Source of the DNA: Prevotellaceae bacterium
GTDB lineage: Bacteria; Bacteroidota; Bacteroidia; Bacteroidales; UBA932
DNA: 7,684 nt
Assembly: GCA_031259805.1 (NCBI GenBank)
Contig: JAIRKX010000216.1
Location: 1-7,684 of the forward strand
Reading direction: 5' to 3'
In this document: piece by piece, positions 1 through 5,370 of the stretch
Position numbering within the stretch: the stretch's first letter is position 1
How the letters are laid out: the number at the start of each line of letters is the position of its first letter
Translations under genes and position numbers: made by a program
Notes under the pieces: generated by a model
What the model saw: the letters and a program-made list of their open reading frames with translations, nothing else
Told to the model about the DNA's origin: nothing
Database searches by the model: none

Positions 1-2
1 TC

Positions 3-110
3 AAAGTATCGTGTTGTTACAGAATCCCTTATACCGGTTTGATGAAAAATACAGGAACAGATGACAAATTCATGCCGGACGAAGAACAAAAATCTGTAAA
101 GAAATTTTAG
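3..110 (+). CDS. Possible C-terminal end of an unknown gene, cut by the left edge
   Basis: An open frame enters from the left edge and stops at TAG 108-110, giving about 35 residues ending in PDEEQKSVKKF. The last 20 residues are strongly charged, as protein tails often are. I do not recognise it. It lies tail to tail with the shortened gp37-like gene, so it may belong to the sequence on the far side of a rearrangement joint. The minus strand is also open here, so the call is weak. Confidence 0.25.
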   Translation, partial: KVSCCYRIPYTGLMKNTGTDDKFMPDEEQKSVKKF

Positions 111-349
111 GACAAGTCAGTCTCGTAGAACAGATACATATCTATCTGCACATTACAGTTCTGCACCCATTCGCCGGCATCTTCCGTTCCGCGCGTATAA
201 AAGGCGATGAATACCGCCGGCGTCGGAAATGGCAACTCTTCGGTCAGGTAATTAACCTGTTCGTGCCACAGGTCCACCCAGCGGATTGCAGGCAGGTTTG
301 CCGCGATCCTTTCAGCAATTTCTTTGTAAATTTCACTCCAATATACCAT
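107..349 (-). CDS. Mu gp37-like phage protein, probably C-terminally truncated
   Basis: This 80-residue protein starts MVYWSEIYKEIAERI and contains the segment ELPFPTPAVFIAFY, followed by a stretch of beta-type residues. Small proteins of this kind, with an N-terminal helix, a P-x-P-A-hydrophobic strand and a glycine/glutamate-rich turn, follow gpG in Bacteroidetes Mu-like phages. They are compared with Mu gp37, which acts in the head-tail connector or tail completion region. Such proteins are generally longer than 80 residues, and this one stops in the middle of a predicted strand (YLFYETDLS), so the C-terminus has probably been lost at a joint near 107-112. It begins 12 bp after the gpG-like gene on the same strand and would be in its operon. 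The assignment rests on position and general sequence character rather than a clear motif. Confidence 0.55.
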   Translation of the reverse strand: MVYWSEIYKEIAERIAANLPAIRWVDLWHEQVNYLTEELPFPTPAVFIAFYTRGTEDAGEWVQNCNVQIDMYLFYETDLS

Positions 350-361
350 CTGAACTGTAAT

Positions 362-952
362 TTATGTGGTTAAAGATTCTTGTGTCCGTTCCCAGTATTC
401 GGCAATTTTTGCCCCTAATTTTTCGTCCAACCGGCTCATCAGTGTTTGGCTTTCGCCCATAAATTGCCGTTGGGGGATTTTGATTTTGCTGCCGACTTTC
501 ATCAGCGCCATGCGTTTGCAGAATTCGGCTTTAGTGCTTGGTTTTTGCTTGTCCTTCGACTGCGATCGTTTGCCGCTTTTTGCAGTCTTCACTTTGCCGG
601 CGAACCTCATGTATTGTGTCCACCAATACTTTTTCATCTGTGCGGTAACGGTGATCACTCCCCCTTCGTTGTGTATTGCCGAATAGACAGTGTCGGAACT
701 CACCACGACGCGCTTGGTGCTTTCTTCGGTGGCACGAACCGAATCCATCAGCACGCCGGAGTTGAACATGGTTTTGCGTTTTAGCGGATTATCTGTCTCC
801 TGCCATTTCGATAGTGCAGTGTCGGTGAACCCGCCATCGCGGAAACTCTGCTTGAAAAACTTGACGCTTTCTATGGCTGCCATCCGTGCCGTATCGCGCA
901 GCAGGTTTTCTTTGAGGTAGTCGAAATTTATGCTTTGAATGGTATTCGCCAT
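362..952 (-). CDS. Phage virion morphogenesis protein, Mu gpG-like (PF05069 type)
   Basis: This 196-residue protein matches the Mu gpG / virion morphogenesis pattern. It has SFRDGGFTDTALSKW near residues 36-50, a R-K-T-M-F-N-SG-L-x-x-S element near 59-71 (the family's R-x-L-x-x-SG-x-L-x-x-S), VYSAIHNEGG near 90-99, and IPQRQFMG near 160-167, the family's ipaR-x-F-x-G. The family acts in head-tail joining and tail completion. A lysine/serine-rich insert (KTAKSGKRSQSKDKQK, residues about 121-136) replaces the usual short linker before the RxF motif. The length is normal for the family and both ends look intact, so this is one of the few undamaged genes here. The ATG at 952 is preceded by an AT-rich leader without a clear Shine-Dalgarno sequence, as is common in Bacteroidetes. 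Confidence 0.88.
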   Translation of the reverse strand: MANTIQSINFDYLKENLLRDTARMAAIESVKFFKQSFRDGGFTDTALSKWQETDNPLKRKTMFNSGVLMDSVRATEESTKRVVVSSDTVYSAIHNEGGVITVTAQMKKYWWTQYMRFAGKVKTAKSGKRSQSKDKQKPSTKAEFCKRMALMKVGSKIKIPQRQFMGESQTLMSRLDEKLGAKIAEYWERTQESLTT

Positions 953-992
953 ATTATTTTGTATTCTTGGTGAAATATTTAATTATTTATTC

Positions 993-1027
993 TTTTATTC
1001 AAAAAATCATCGTACCTTTGCGGCGTG
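993..1027 (+). promoter_or_regulatory. Bacteroidetes-type promoter of cassette 1
   Basis: TACCTTTG at 1013-1020 matches the Bacteroidetes -7 box TAnnTTTG and is followed by GCGGCG. No good -33 TTG is present, but the T/A-rich block TTTTATTCAAAAAA at 993-1006 is shared with the second promoter. The 35-bp segment matches 1158-1192 at 30 of 35 positions by hand alignment, and the copies are 165 bp apart. Confidence 0.6.
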
Positions 1028-1087
1028 GTTCAATACCATAATTTAGTCCGCGACTTTGCAAGAGGTCAAGGACTTTTTTTATGGTAT
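1026..1087 (+). ncRNA. Candidate small RNA 1 with terminator hairpin
   Basis: A transcript starting a few bases after the TACCTTTG box would be about 55 nt to the T-run. Its 3' part folds as AGTCC(1045-1049)/GGACT(1070-1074), then a 2x2 internal loop, then GACTTT(1052-1057)/GAGGTC(1062-1067) with G-U pairs, closed by a GCAA tetraloop (1058-1061) and followed by T7 (1074-1080). Read-through would allow an outer 8-bp stem, ATACCATA(1033-1040)/TATGGTAT(1080-1087). That stem competes with a small 5' hairpin TGGT(1026-1029)/ACCA(1035-1038). There is no reading frame inside it. Promoter, structure and terminator support a discrete RNA, but its function is unknown. Confidence 0.5.
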
Positions 1088-1120
1088 ATTTTCCAGCCCA
1101 CTAAACATATTTTTTTCTAC

Positions 1121-1147
1121 CTGCAAAAAAAATCGCAGTTTTTTTTT
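1121..1147 (+). terminator. Weak hairpin with long T-run
   Basis: CTGC (1121-1124) pairs with GCAG (1135-1138) across an A-rich 10-nt loop, followed by nine T. The stem is short, so it would be at best a back-up terminator for cassette 1. Confidence 0.3.
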
Positions 1148-1157
1148 GTTTTATTTT

Positions 1158-1192
1158 TTTTATTCAAAAAAATGTCGTACATTTGCCGCGTG
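1158..1192 (+). promoter_or_regulatory. Bacteroidetes-type promoter of cassette 2
   Basis: TACATTTG at 1178-1185 fits the TAnnTTTG -7 box and is followed by CCGCGTG. The upstream TTTTATTC plus A-run is the same as in the promoter at 993-1027. A clear -33 element at normal spacing is not visible. Near-identity of the two boxes suggests an ancestral duplication. Confidence 0.6.
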
Positions 1193-1253
1193 TAGAGAGC
1201 GATATAATCAATCTCGATTTTACACAGCCGAGCCGCCGCAAGGCGGCTTTTTT
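1190..1253 (+). ncRNA. Candidate small RNA 2 with terminator hairpin
   Basis: A transcript of about 64 nt would start near GTGTA (1190-1194), which can pair with TACAC (1221-1225). Adjacent GAGA (1195-1198) pairs with TCTC (1212-1215). The 3' end is a strong intrinsic terminator at 1231-1253 with a 7-bp stem AGCCGCC/GGCGGCT and a GCAA loop like that of cassette 1. The T-run reaches the stop codon of the convergent MuF-toxin gene, so the RNA overlaps that gene's last bases. No protein frame is evident. Confidence 0.5.
1231..1253 (+). terminator. Strong rho-independent terminator
   Basis: AGCCGCC (1231-1237), GCAA loop (1238-1241), GGCGGCT (1242-1248), with a T6 run at 1248-1253. The T-run is on the plus strand only, so it ends plus-strand transcription and would not end the convergent MuF transcript. 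Confidence 0.85.
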
Positions 1254-3447
1254 ATTCCATAAAGTTTGAAAAATCATTGGCCAGTATTTGTTTTCGGCTG
1301 ATTTTATATGCTTTCGCATCAAATGCCACAATGATATTCTTTACATTTACTCTTGACCTTATGTTTTCTGACAAACTTTTTGAAATTTCGGATTTCAAAT
1401 TTGCCTTATTTCCATTATACCCGGAAAAATCAAGTACGCCGCTCGCCCCTTGTTTTTGTAATGTACAAAGTGAATTTTTTACGAAGTTTTTAACCGGAAC
1501 ATTTTTTCCCTCGACAACGGGGCGATATGTTTTCAAATCATACAGTTTGTTGGGTGTTTCGATTCCGAGTTCTGGATTCTTTTCGCCTTTTACATTGCCG
1601 GGTATGATATGATAACGAATATAGACGTCTTTGTTCAGTTCCTTTGCCAGCAGTTCTGCCGCCTTTATATTGTCCTGTAAGTCCTTCAAATCGGCAAAAT
1701 CGCTGATAAAAACGGTTTTGTCGCCTATTTTTTTGGCATTATTGTAAGGCATATACTTTTTCATCAGTTCGGCATTGCCGAATACTGCCCGTTTGTCCGT
1801 CTTCGGAACCGCCCGAAAATAACTGTGTTTTTTGATAAAAACTTGGCCTGTCATCGCCGCATTGTTGGCAACAGTCTCGTTTTTCACGGTGATATCTCTG
1901 TCGTTAGGCTTTTCATTGGTTTGTTCGAGTTTGCATCGGCAGTTGTAGTCGAGTGGAGGTATTTGCGTCCACTGGCCGATAGGCTTTATTACCCCCTCGT
2001 TCGCGGCGTGTTCCGGACGCACATCGCCATCACCCATTGTACGGAAGATGAGATTGGGATACAGGTCTGCATCTTGTTGAAACTGCTGAAAAACGACTGC
2101 CGAACTTGCGGCATTGGCAGCAAAACGTTCTTCGACGGTTTGGTAAGTTTCGTTGTGCAGGTTGATCATTTTCTTTGCCTGGTTGGCAAACGCCTCTTTA
2201 TCGGCAAACATTTCCTTGCCGGCAATCATTTTTTCAATCAGCACGTAAGATTTTGCGCCGCTGAATTTCAGCAGGTTCTCGCGGAAGCTACGGGTAAGGT
2301 TGCTGTCGTAGTAGCCTTTTCCCCAGCCATTTTTTGCAGCCTTGTTCAGTCCGGAATAATACTTCAACACGAGATCGCGATTCAAGTCGGCGGCCTGGAG
2401 GGTGCCGTTCCAGATTTGCTCCACGAGTTGTTCGGTAGCGGCATCCCAAGTGGCGGCAAAAGGGAGTTCTGTCTGTGCGTTTGGTTGGGCAAACGTGAGA
2501 CCTGCCCCTGCGGTTTTATCTTTTTTTTTAAGGGAAGGGTGGGTTGGGGCGATGGCTTCTACCGGAGGTTTGTATGCCTGGAGTAATTCTTTGGTCCCGA
2601 CAATTGGAAGTCCCGTGCGTTGCCGTATTTCTTCAAAATCGAACTCGTAGGAGTTGGACAGTTTTTGCACGGCATCAATATAGCCGTTGATGCTGAGTGT
2701 TTCCTGATTGTTCCATTCGAGTGTACATTTATCGAAGTCCTTGTAGAGAGGGCTGATTTTAACGAGGCGTTGGCGGATTTTTGTGTTGAAAATATATTTG
2801 AAAAGCAGTTTATCCGCTTCATACCTGTCTTGTGCCACCCGCTCCTGGACTTCGGCAGAACCGACGTAGGCCTGTTCGTCGGTCGACGCCGTTCCGCCCA
2901 GTACGCGTTTGCTGATTTCCTTGTTGCACACGTCGTCAATGAGCGACAAAAATACATTGTGCGGATTGGTTTCACTGATTCTCGGTACCTCTATTTTTTC
3001 GTTACCCTGCAACACAGCAAACATATTCTGGCGAAAATTCGACAGCATTTCAAACAATTCGTCGCGCCGTCCGGTGTCCATTCTGTCGGTGATGGCAAAA
3101 ATGGGCGGAATCCCGTATTTGTCCACGTATGACATCCACGAACCCAATCCGAGTTTTTTGGCGAGCACAATCATTGCCAGCTGGTTGAGCATACCCAGAT
3201 CCCAGTCTCCACCCATCTGCAGGTAATAATCGCGGTAAATGCCTTCACGGTAATTCACGCCGTTATTATCGTACTCCTCTTTGATAATCAGCCCCTTTTG
3301 TGCGATAAAGTTCGACTGCGGAATTTCGCTCACCGCGGCCAGTTCCTGAGTTTCGGCGTCGACATCAAATATCTCGATCAGCGTGGTGCCCTGAAAGCGA
3401 CTGATCAAAGCCAGATGCACCAAATCTTCAAACCACGGACGCTCCAA
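1252..3447 (-). CDS. Portal (DUF935, N-terminus lost) fused to MuF head protein with C-terminal nuclease-like toxin domain
   Basis: This 731-codon frame has three parts. Residues 1-300 are the DUF935 (Mu gp29-like) portal core, starting abruptly at ERPWFEDL, with KYGIPPIFAI near 110 and GGTASTDEQAYVGSAEVQ near 184. Residues about 330-505 are the Mu gpF minor head domain, ending in FRTMGDGDVRPEHAANEG (468-485) and PPLDYNCRC (497-505). Residues about 525-731 are a variable tail with NPELGIETPNKLYDLKTY (624-641) and a Q-rich helix then GVLDFSG (661-676). This resembles the CdiA-type barnase/EndoU/colicin/RelE-fold (BECR) RNase domains found at MuF C-termini. The only in-frame starts are internal (TTG 3447), and a TGA (3457-3459) blocks the frame upstream. 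Roughly the first half of the portal domain is therefore missing, replaced by the repeat array. Portal and gpF are usually separate genes, so the fusion may itself reflect loss of a stop and start. The toxin subclass is inferred by eye. Confidence 0.85.
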   Translation of the reverse strand: MERPWFEDLVHLALISRFQGTTLIEIFDVDAETQELAAVSEIPQSNFIAQKGLIIKEEYDNNGVNYREGIYRDYYLQMGGDWDLGMLNQLAMIVLAKKLGLGSWMSYVDKYGIPPIFAITDRMDTGRRDELFEMLSNFRQNMFAVLQGNEKIEVPRISETNPHNVFLSLIDDVCNKEISKRVLGGTASTDEQAYVGSAEVQERVAQDRYEADKLLFKYIFNTKIRQRLVKISPLYKDFDKCTLEWNNQETLSINGYIDAVQKLSNSYEFDFEEIRQRTGLPIVGTKELLQAYKPPVEAIAPTHPSLKKKDKTAGAGLTFAQPNAQTELPFAATWDAATEQLVEQIWNGTLQAADLNRDLVLKYYSGLNKAAKNGWGKGYYDSNLTRSFRENLLKFSGAKSYVLIEKMIAGKEMFADKEAFANQAKKMINLHNETYQTVEERFAANAASSAVVFQQFQQDADLYPNLIFRTMGDGDVRPEHAANEGVIKPIGQWTQIPPLDYNCRCKLEQTNEKPNDRDITVKNETVANNAAMTGQVFIKKHSYFRAVPKTDKRAVFGNAELMKKYMPYNNAKKIGDKTVFISDFADLKDLQDNIKAAELLAKELNKDVYIRYHIIPGNVKGEKNPELGIETPNKLYDLKTYRPVVEGKNVPVKNFVKNSLCTLQKQGASGVLDFSGYNGNKANLKSEISKSLSENIRSRVNVKNIIVAFDAKAYKISRKQILANDFSNFME

Positions 3448-3697
3448 AAGGGTTTTTCAAGCCGTCATTTTCTTGGTATGCGCCACTCATTTCTTGGTAT
3501 ACGCCACTCATTTCTTGGTATACGTCGCCCATTTCTTGGTATACGTCGCTCATTTCTTGGTATGCGTCGCTCATTTCTTGGTATGCGTCGCTCATTTCTT
3601 GGTATACGTCGCTCATTTCTTGGTATGAGCGTCTCATTTCTTGGTATACGTCGCTCATTTCTTGGTATGAGACGCTCGTACTAAAAACACGTTTCAC
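3428..3697 (-). CDS. Heptapeptide-repeat ORF made by the 21-bp array
   Basis: This frame of 89 codons starts at GTG 3695-3697, overlapping the DUF1320 stop as GTGA, which would allow translational coupling. After MKRVFSTSVS it is ten units of Y-Q-E-M-S-D/G-V/A, two of which read R-R-S in the variable part. It ends in NDGLKNPFGASVV, which is portal DNA read in the wrong frame. The 7-residue period with Y and M three apart could form a coiled coil, but the opposite strand is also open through the array (F-L-G-M/I-R-R-S repeats). An open frame is therefore expected from any stop-free 21-mer. It may be translated; whether it is a gene is uncertain. Confidence 0.35.
   Translation of the reverse strand: MKRVFSTSVSYQEMSDVYQEMRRSYQEMSDVYQEMSDAYQEMSDAYQEMSDVYQEMGDVYQEMSGVYQEMSGAYQENDGLKNPFGASVV
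3466..3676. repeat. Tandem array of ten 21-bp units
   Basis: Units start at 3466, 3488, 3509, 3530, 3551, 3572, 3593, 3614, 3635 and 3656 (plus strand). Each has a constant 13-bp core CATTTCTTGGTAT and an 8-bp variable part: ACGTCGCT (three units), GCGTCGCT (two), ACGTCGCC, ACGCCACT, GCGCCACT, GAGCGTCT and GAGACGCT. The first unit has one extra T and is 22 bp. The variable segments of units 8 and 10, with the next C, are reverse complements (GAGCGTCTC at 3627-3635, GAGACGCTC at 3669-3677). The array lies between the DUF1320 stop and the first surviving portal codons. Confidence 0.95.
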
Positions 3698-4137
3698 AGG
3701 AAAAGGAGATAGGAGGAATAGATAAAGAAATCTTTATTGCGTGTGTTTCCGTACATCAACGATCCGACGGTTCCGGCATCGCCGATTACTTCGGGCATTC
3801 CGGGCAGGGATTGTGCGCCGGTTTGAATATTGTTCAATATTCGGATGGCCTCTGTATACATATTGGGGAAATCGTCCGGCACTTTGCGGGCGGCATTGCG
3901 GCGCACGGCGCGATATACGACAATCATGGCGACTGCCTGTGTGAGCAGGCCGTTCCGCATGACGGGGTCGCCGAATATGACATCGGTGTTGTACCTGCCC
4001 GCGAGGTAAGATCTGGCAAAGTCAATGGCCTTGTTTTCCAGTCTGTCAAGTATTTTGTCGGGCGTTTCGGCCACGCTTTCGTCCAGAAGGCGTCCCTGGA
4101 TCACTTCGACTAAGTCTTCTCTTGTAATGTATCTCAT
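3694..4137 (-). CDS. DUF1320 family protein, Mu gp36-like
   Basis: This 147-residue protein opens with MRYITREDLVEVI and continues with AIDFARSYLAGRYNTD (near 37-52), LTQAVAMIVVYRAVRRN (near 65-81) and DDFPNMYTEAIRILNNIQTG (near 88-107). That is the DUF1320 layout: an N-terminal loading helix, a long helix with the AxSYLxxRY-like element, then an alpha-helical middle with Y-x-x-A. Mu gp36 is a head-tail connector-region protein. The length is normal. The natural end may be near NTRNKDFFI, with the last eight residues (YSSYLLFL) read from the DNA next to the repeat array. It starts 4 bp after the terminase stop on the same strand, consistent with one operon. In Mu itself gp36 lies after the capsid genes, so its place next to terminase is a Bacteroidetes-type or rearranged order. 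Confidence 0.82.
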   Translation of the reverse strand: MRYITREDLVEVIQGRLLDESVAETPDKILDRLENKAIDFARSYLAGRYNTDVIFGDPVMRNGLLTQAVAMIVVYRAVRRNAARKVPDDFPNMYTEAIRILNNIQTGAQSLPGMPEVIGDAGTVGSLMYGNTRNKDFFIYSSYLLFL

Positions 4138-4141
4138 CTGC

Positions 4142-4963
4142 TTACCAGTTGTAGTTTCGCCTCATTTTTCCCGTCCGCCACGTTTTTTCGCCGGTGGCTC
4201 TTCGGGCAGGTGTCGTATATTTTTCCAGAGCGGCAATGGCTTGCTGGTCGGCGTCGGGACTGTCATCGTGCTCGCTACTGCCCTCTTCGACGGCTATCAG
4301 TTGCATGATGCCGACCTGCGTGTCGTTGTGGCTCCTCAGCGCTTCATTATAGTAGATACGTGAATTTTGAAAATAGGGAACCATCTTGAGCATACGTCCC
4401 AATTTGTTCGTTGTGGGTATATCTACCTTCATGATATTCAGCATGACACCATGCCGTTCTTCCGCTTCGTTGATATTCCGCTGTACCTCCTCGTTCCAGA
4501 ATTGCGCTTCGTACTGGAAAAGCACATTGGCGGTAGCCGGTATCTGTTTGCGCAGTTCGCAGAGGTAGTTGCAAGCGACTTTTATCCTGCACTGTTTGAC
4601 AAAGCCGTCTATCAGGTAGAATTTCCGTTCCTTTACACCCCAGGGCTTTATGGCATTGTAGTCGCTGGTTTCGTTGTCGGTATAGGCGATATCCCAATGA
4701 ACGATAATCATTTCAAATTCGTTCCAGTCAGGCACTTTCGTCCACTGGATGGCGTCTTCGTTGAAATTTTTACCTTCCAGTTTGGTTTCATGATTGTATT
4801 CCGCATACGCGGCGGGGAGTCCCATGTCCTCTTCTTGCTGTTGATAGAACTCCGGGCTATACATGCTTTTCCATGCAGGTTCGTAGCTTGCCTTGTTGTA
4901 CGCCTTCACCTGGTGCACCACCCACTTGGGGTGCCGTTCCTGGAGGATTGTCTGCGTCATCAC
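4142..4963 (-). CDS. Phage terminase large subunit, C-terminal nuclease half (truncated)
   Basis: These 273 codons carry the RNase H-like nuclease domain of a Mu gp28-type TerL. The first catalytic aspartate is in IIVHWDIAYTDNETSDYNA (near residues 86-104), the middle acidic position is likely in VLFQYEAQFWNEEV (near 146-159), and the late acidic cluster is EHDDSPDAD (near 231-239). The domain cuts concatemeric or host-flanked phage DNA during packaging. Family members are about 450-550 residues with an N-terminal ATPase. No Walker A or B motif is present and a TAG blocks the frame about 20 bp upstream, so the ATPase half is gone. The GTG/ATG at 4958-4963 is therefore an internal codon, and coding similarity probably runs a few codons further (FARVMTQTIL). 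Non-functional as a packaging motor. Confidence 0.85.
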   Translation of the reverse strand: MMTQTILQERHPKWVVHQVKAYNKASYEPAWKSMYSPEFYQQQEEDMGLPAAYAEYNHETKLEGKNFNEDAIQWTKVPDWNEFEMIIVHWDIAYTDNETSDYNAIKPWGVKERKFYLIDGFVKQCRIKVACNYLCELRKQIPATANVLFQYEAQFWNEEVQRNINEAEERHGVMLNIMKVDIPTTNKLGRMLKMVPYFQNSRIYYNEALRSHNDTQVGIMQLIAVEEGSSEHDDSPDADQQAIAALEKYTTPARRATGEKTWRTGKMRRNYNW

Positions 4964-4980
4964 GCGGGCGAACCGGGGCT
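4964..4980. other. Rearrangement joint between minus-strand head block and plus-strand tail block
   Basis: Leftwards the minus strand reads the middle of a terminase; rightwards the plus strand reads the middle of a DUF2586 protein. Both frames can be followed to within a few bases of this interval and neither has its own N-terminus. Both genes normally lie on the same strand, so the joint is an inversion or head-to-head fusion. GC-rich sequence here (CGCGGGCGAACCGGGGC) shows no long inverted repeat. Confidence 0.7.
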
Positions 4981-5357
4981 ATGCCGGGTGTTATTTTTCC
5001 AATTCGCACACCTGTGAGGAACAGGACAGCGATTACTGTTTTATTGAACGCAATTGTGTCTGGAATAAAGCGGCTCGGATTGTCCGGAAGACGCTGATTC
5101 CACGTATTCGATCGAAGGTGGAAGCCAATCCGACTACTGGCTACGTCAAGAACTCCACGATTACCGATTGGGACGGCAGGGTGCGAAAAGCCCTCGAACC
5201 GATGCTCGCAGACGGCAACTGCGCCGATTTCGATGTGTATATCCATCCCAATCAGGCGGCAGTCTCGACACGGCCGTTCAAAATCGTGGTAAAAATCGTT
5301 GCTGACGGTGTAGTCCACGAGTTTGAAATTGACCTGGGTTTCACAAACAAAATATAA
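4968..5357 (+). pseudogene. DUF2586 family tail sheath-like protein, C-terminal fragment
   Basis: The frame reads ANRGYAGCYFSNSHTC, then CFIERNCVWNKAARIVRKTL, RIRSKVEANPTTGYV and, at the end, FEIDLGFTNKI. These are the C-terminal features of DUF2586 proteins, which take the tail sheath position in Bacteroidetes Mu-like phages: a gly/asn-rich loop, an R-x-x-x-K-A-x-R helix, a 'NPxTGY' loop, and a final beta strand ending in GFTNKI. About 127 residues remain of a family roughly 400 long. There is no native start codon; the frame is open further upstream only because it reads the back of the terminase gene. It is followed after 13 bp by the tube-like gene, keeping the standard sheath-tube order. 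Confidence 0.72.
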
Positions 5358-5370
5358 AGAGGAGTAGAAA

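Larger units (their letters stand above)
953..1251. other. Gene-free 300 bp between gpG-like and MuF genes, carrying two RNA cassettes
   Basis: Neither strand has a convincing protein gene here. On the minus strand the longest ATG frames are about 20 codons and lysine/phenylalanine homopolymeric. The plus-strand frame starting at 1056 runs through two terminators and poly-T tracts. The stretch is AT-rich with several poly-A/poly-T runs and holds two similar promoter boxes, each followed by a terminator hairpin, all on the plus strand and opposite to the flanking genes. Confidence 0.7.

Noticed and set aside
1026..1087. tRNA-like or attachment-site hairpin
   Set aside because: No cloverleaf, anticodon arm or CCA-type acceptor is visible; the structure is a terminator-type hairpin with a T-run.
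1056..1262. Plus-strand 68-residue ORF
   Set aside because: It runs through two terminators and poly-T tracts and is phenylalanine/lysine homopolymeric; the DNA is better explained as RNA cassettes.
1825..2586. Plus-strand 253-residue ORF
   Set aside because: It is fully opposite to the MuF domain coding sequence, which has clear gpF motifs; its own translation shows no family pattern.
2559..2975. Minus-strand 138-residue ORF within the portal region
   Set aside because: Same-strand, different-frame shadow of the DUF935 portion; serine/asparagine/arginine-rich with no family features.
3445..3465. Programmed frameshift joining the repeat ORF to the portal frame
   Set aside because: The portal frame is +1 relative to the repeat frame, there is no proper slippery heptamer (G AAA AAC, wrong direction), and a TGA at 3457-3459 blocks the portal frame.
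3466..3676. CRISPR array
   Set aside because: The period is 21 bp with a 13-bp core and 8-bp variable parts that are mostly near-identical; CRISPR repeats and spacers are much longer and spacers are unrelated to each other.
3298..3684. Plus-strand 128-residue protein with F-L-G-M/I-R-R-S repeats
   Set aside because: Its first third is the reverse of the portal gene and the rest is the stop-free array read on the other strand; it has no ribosome site or gene-like context.
3700..3722. Plus-strand AGGAG-type Shine-Dalgarno pair
   Set aside because: GGAGATAGGAGG is the complement of the DUF1320 3' end and is followed by no plausible plus-strand gene.
4367..5017. Plus-strand 216-residue ORF across the joint
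   Set aside because: Antisense shadow of the terminase nuclease domain.
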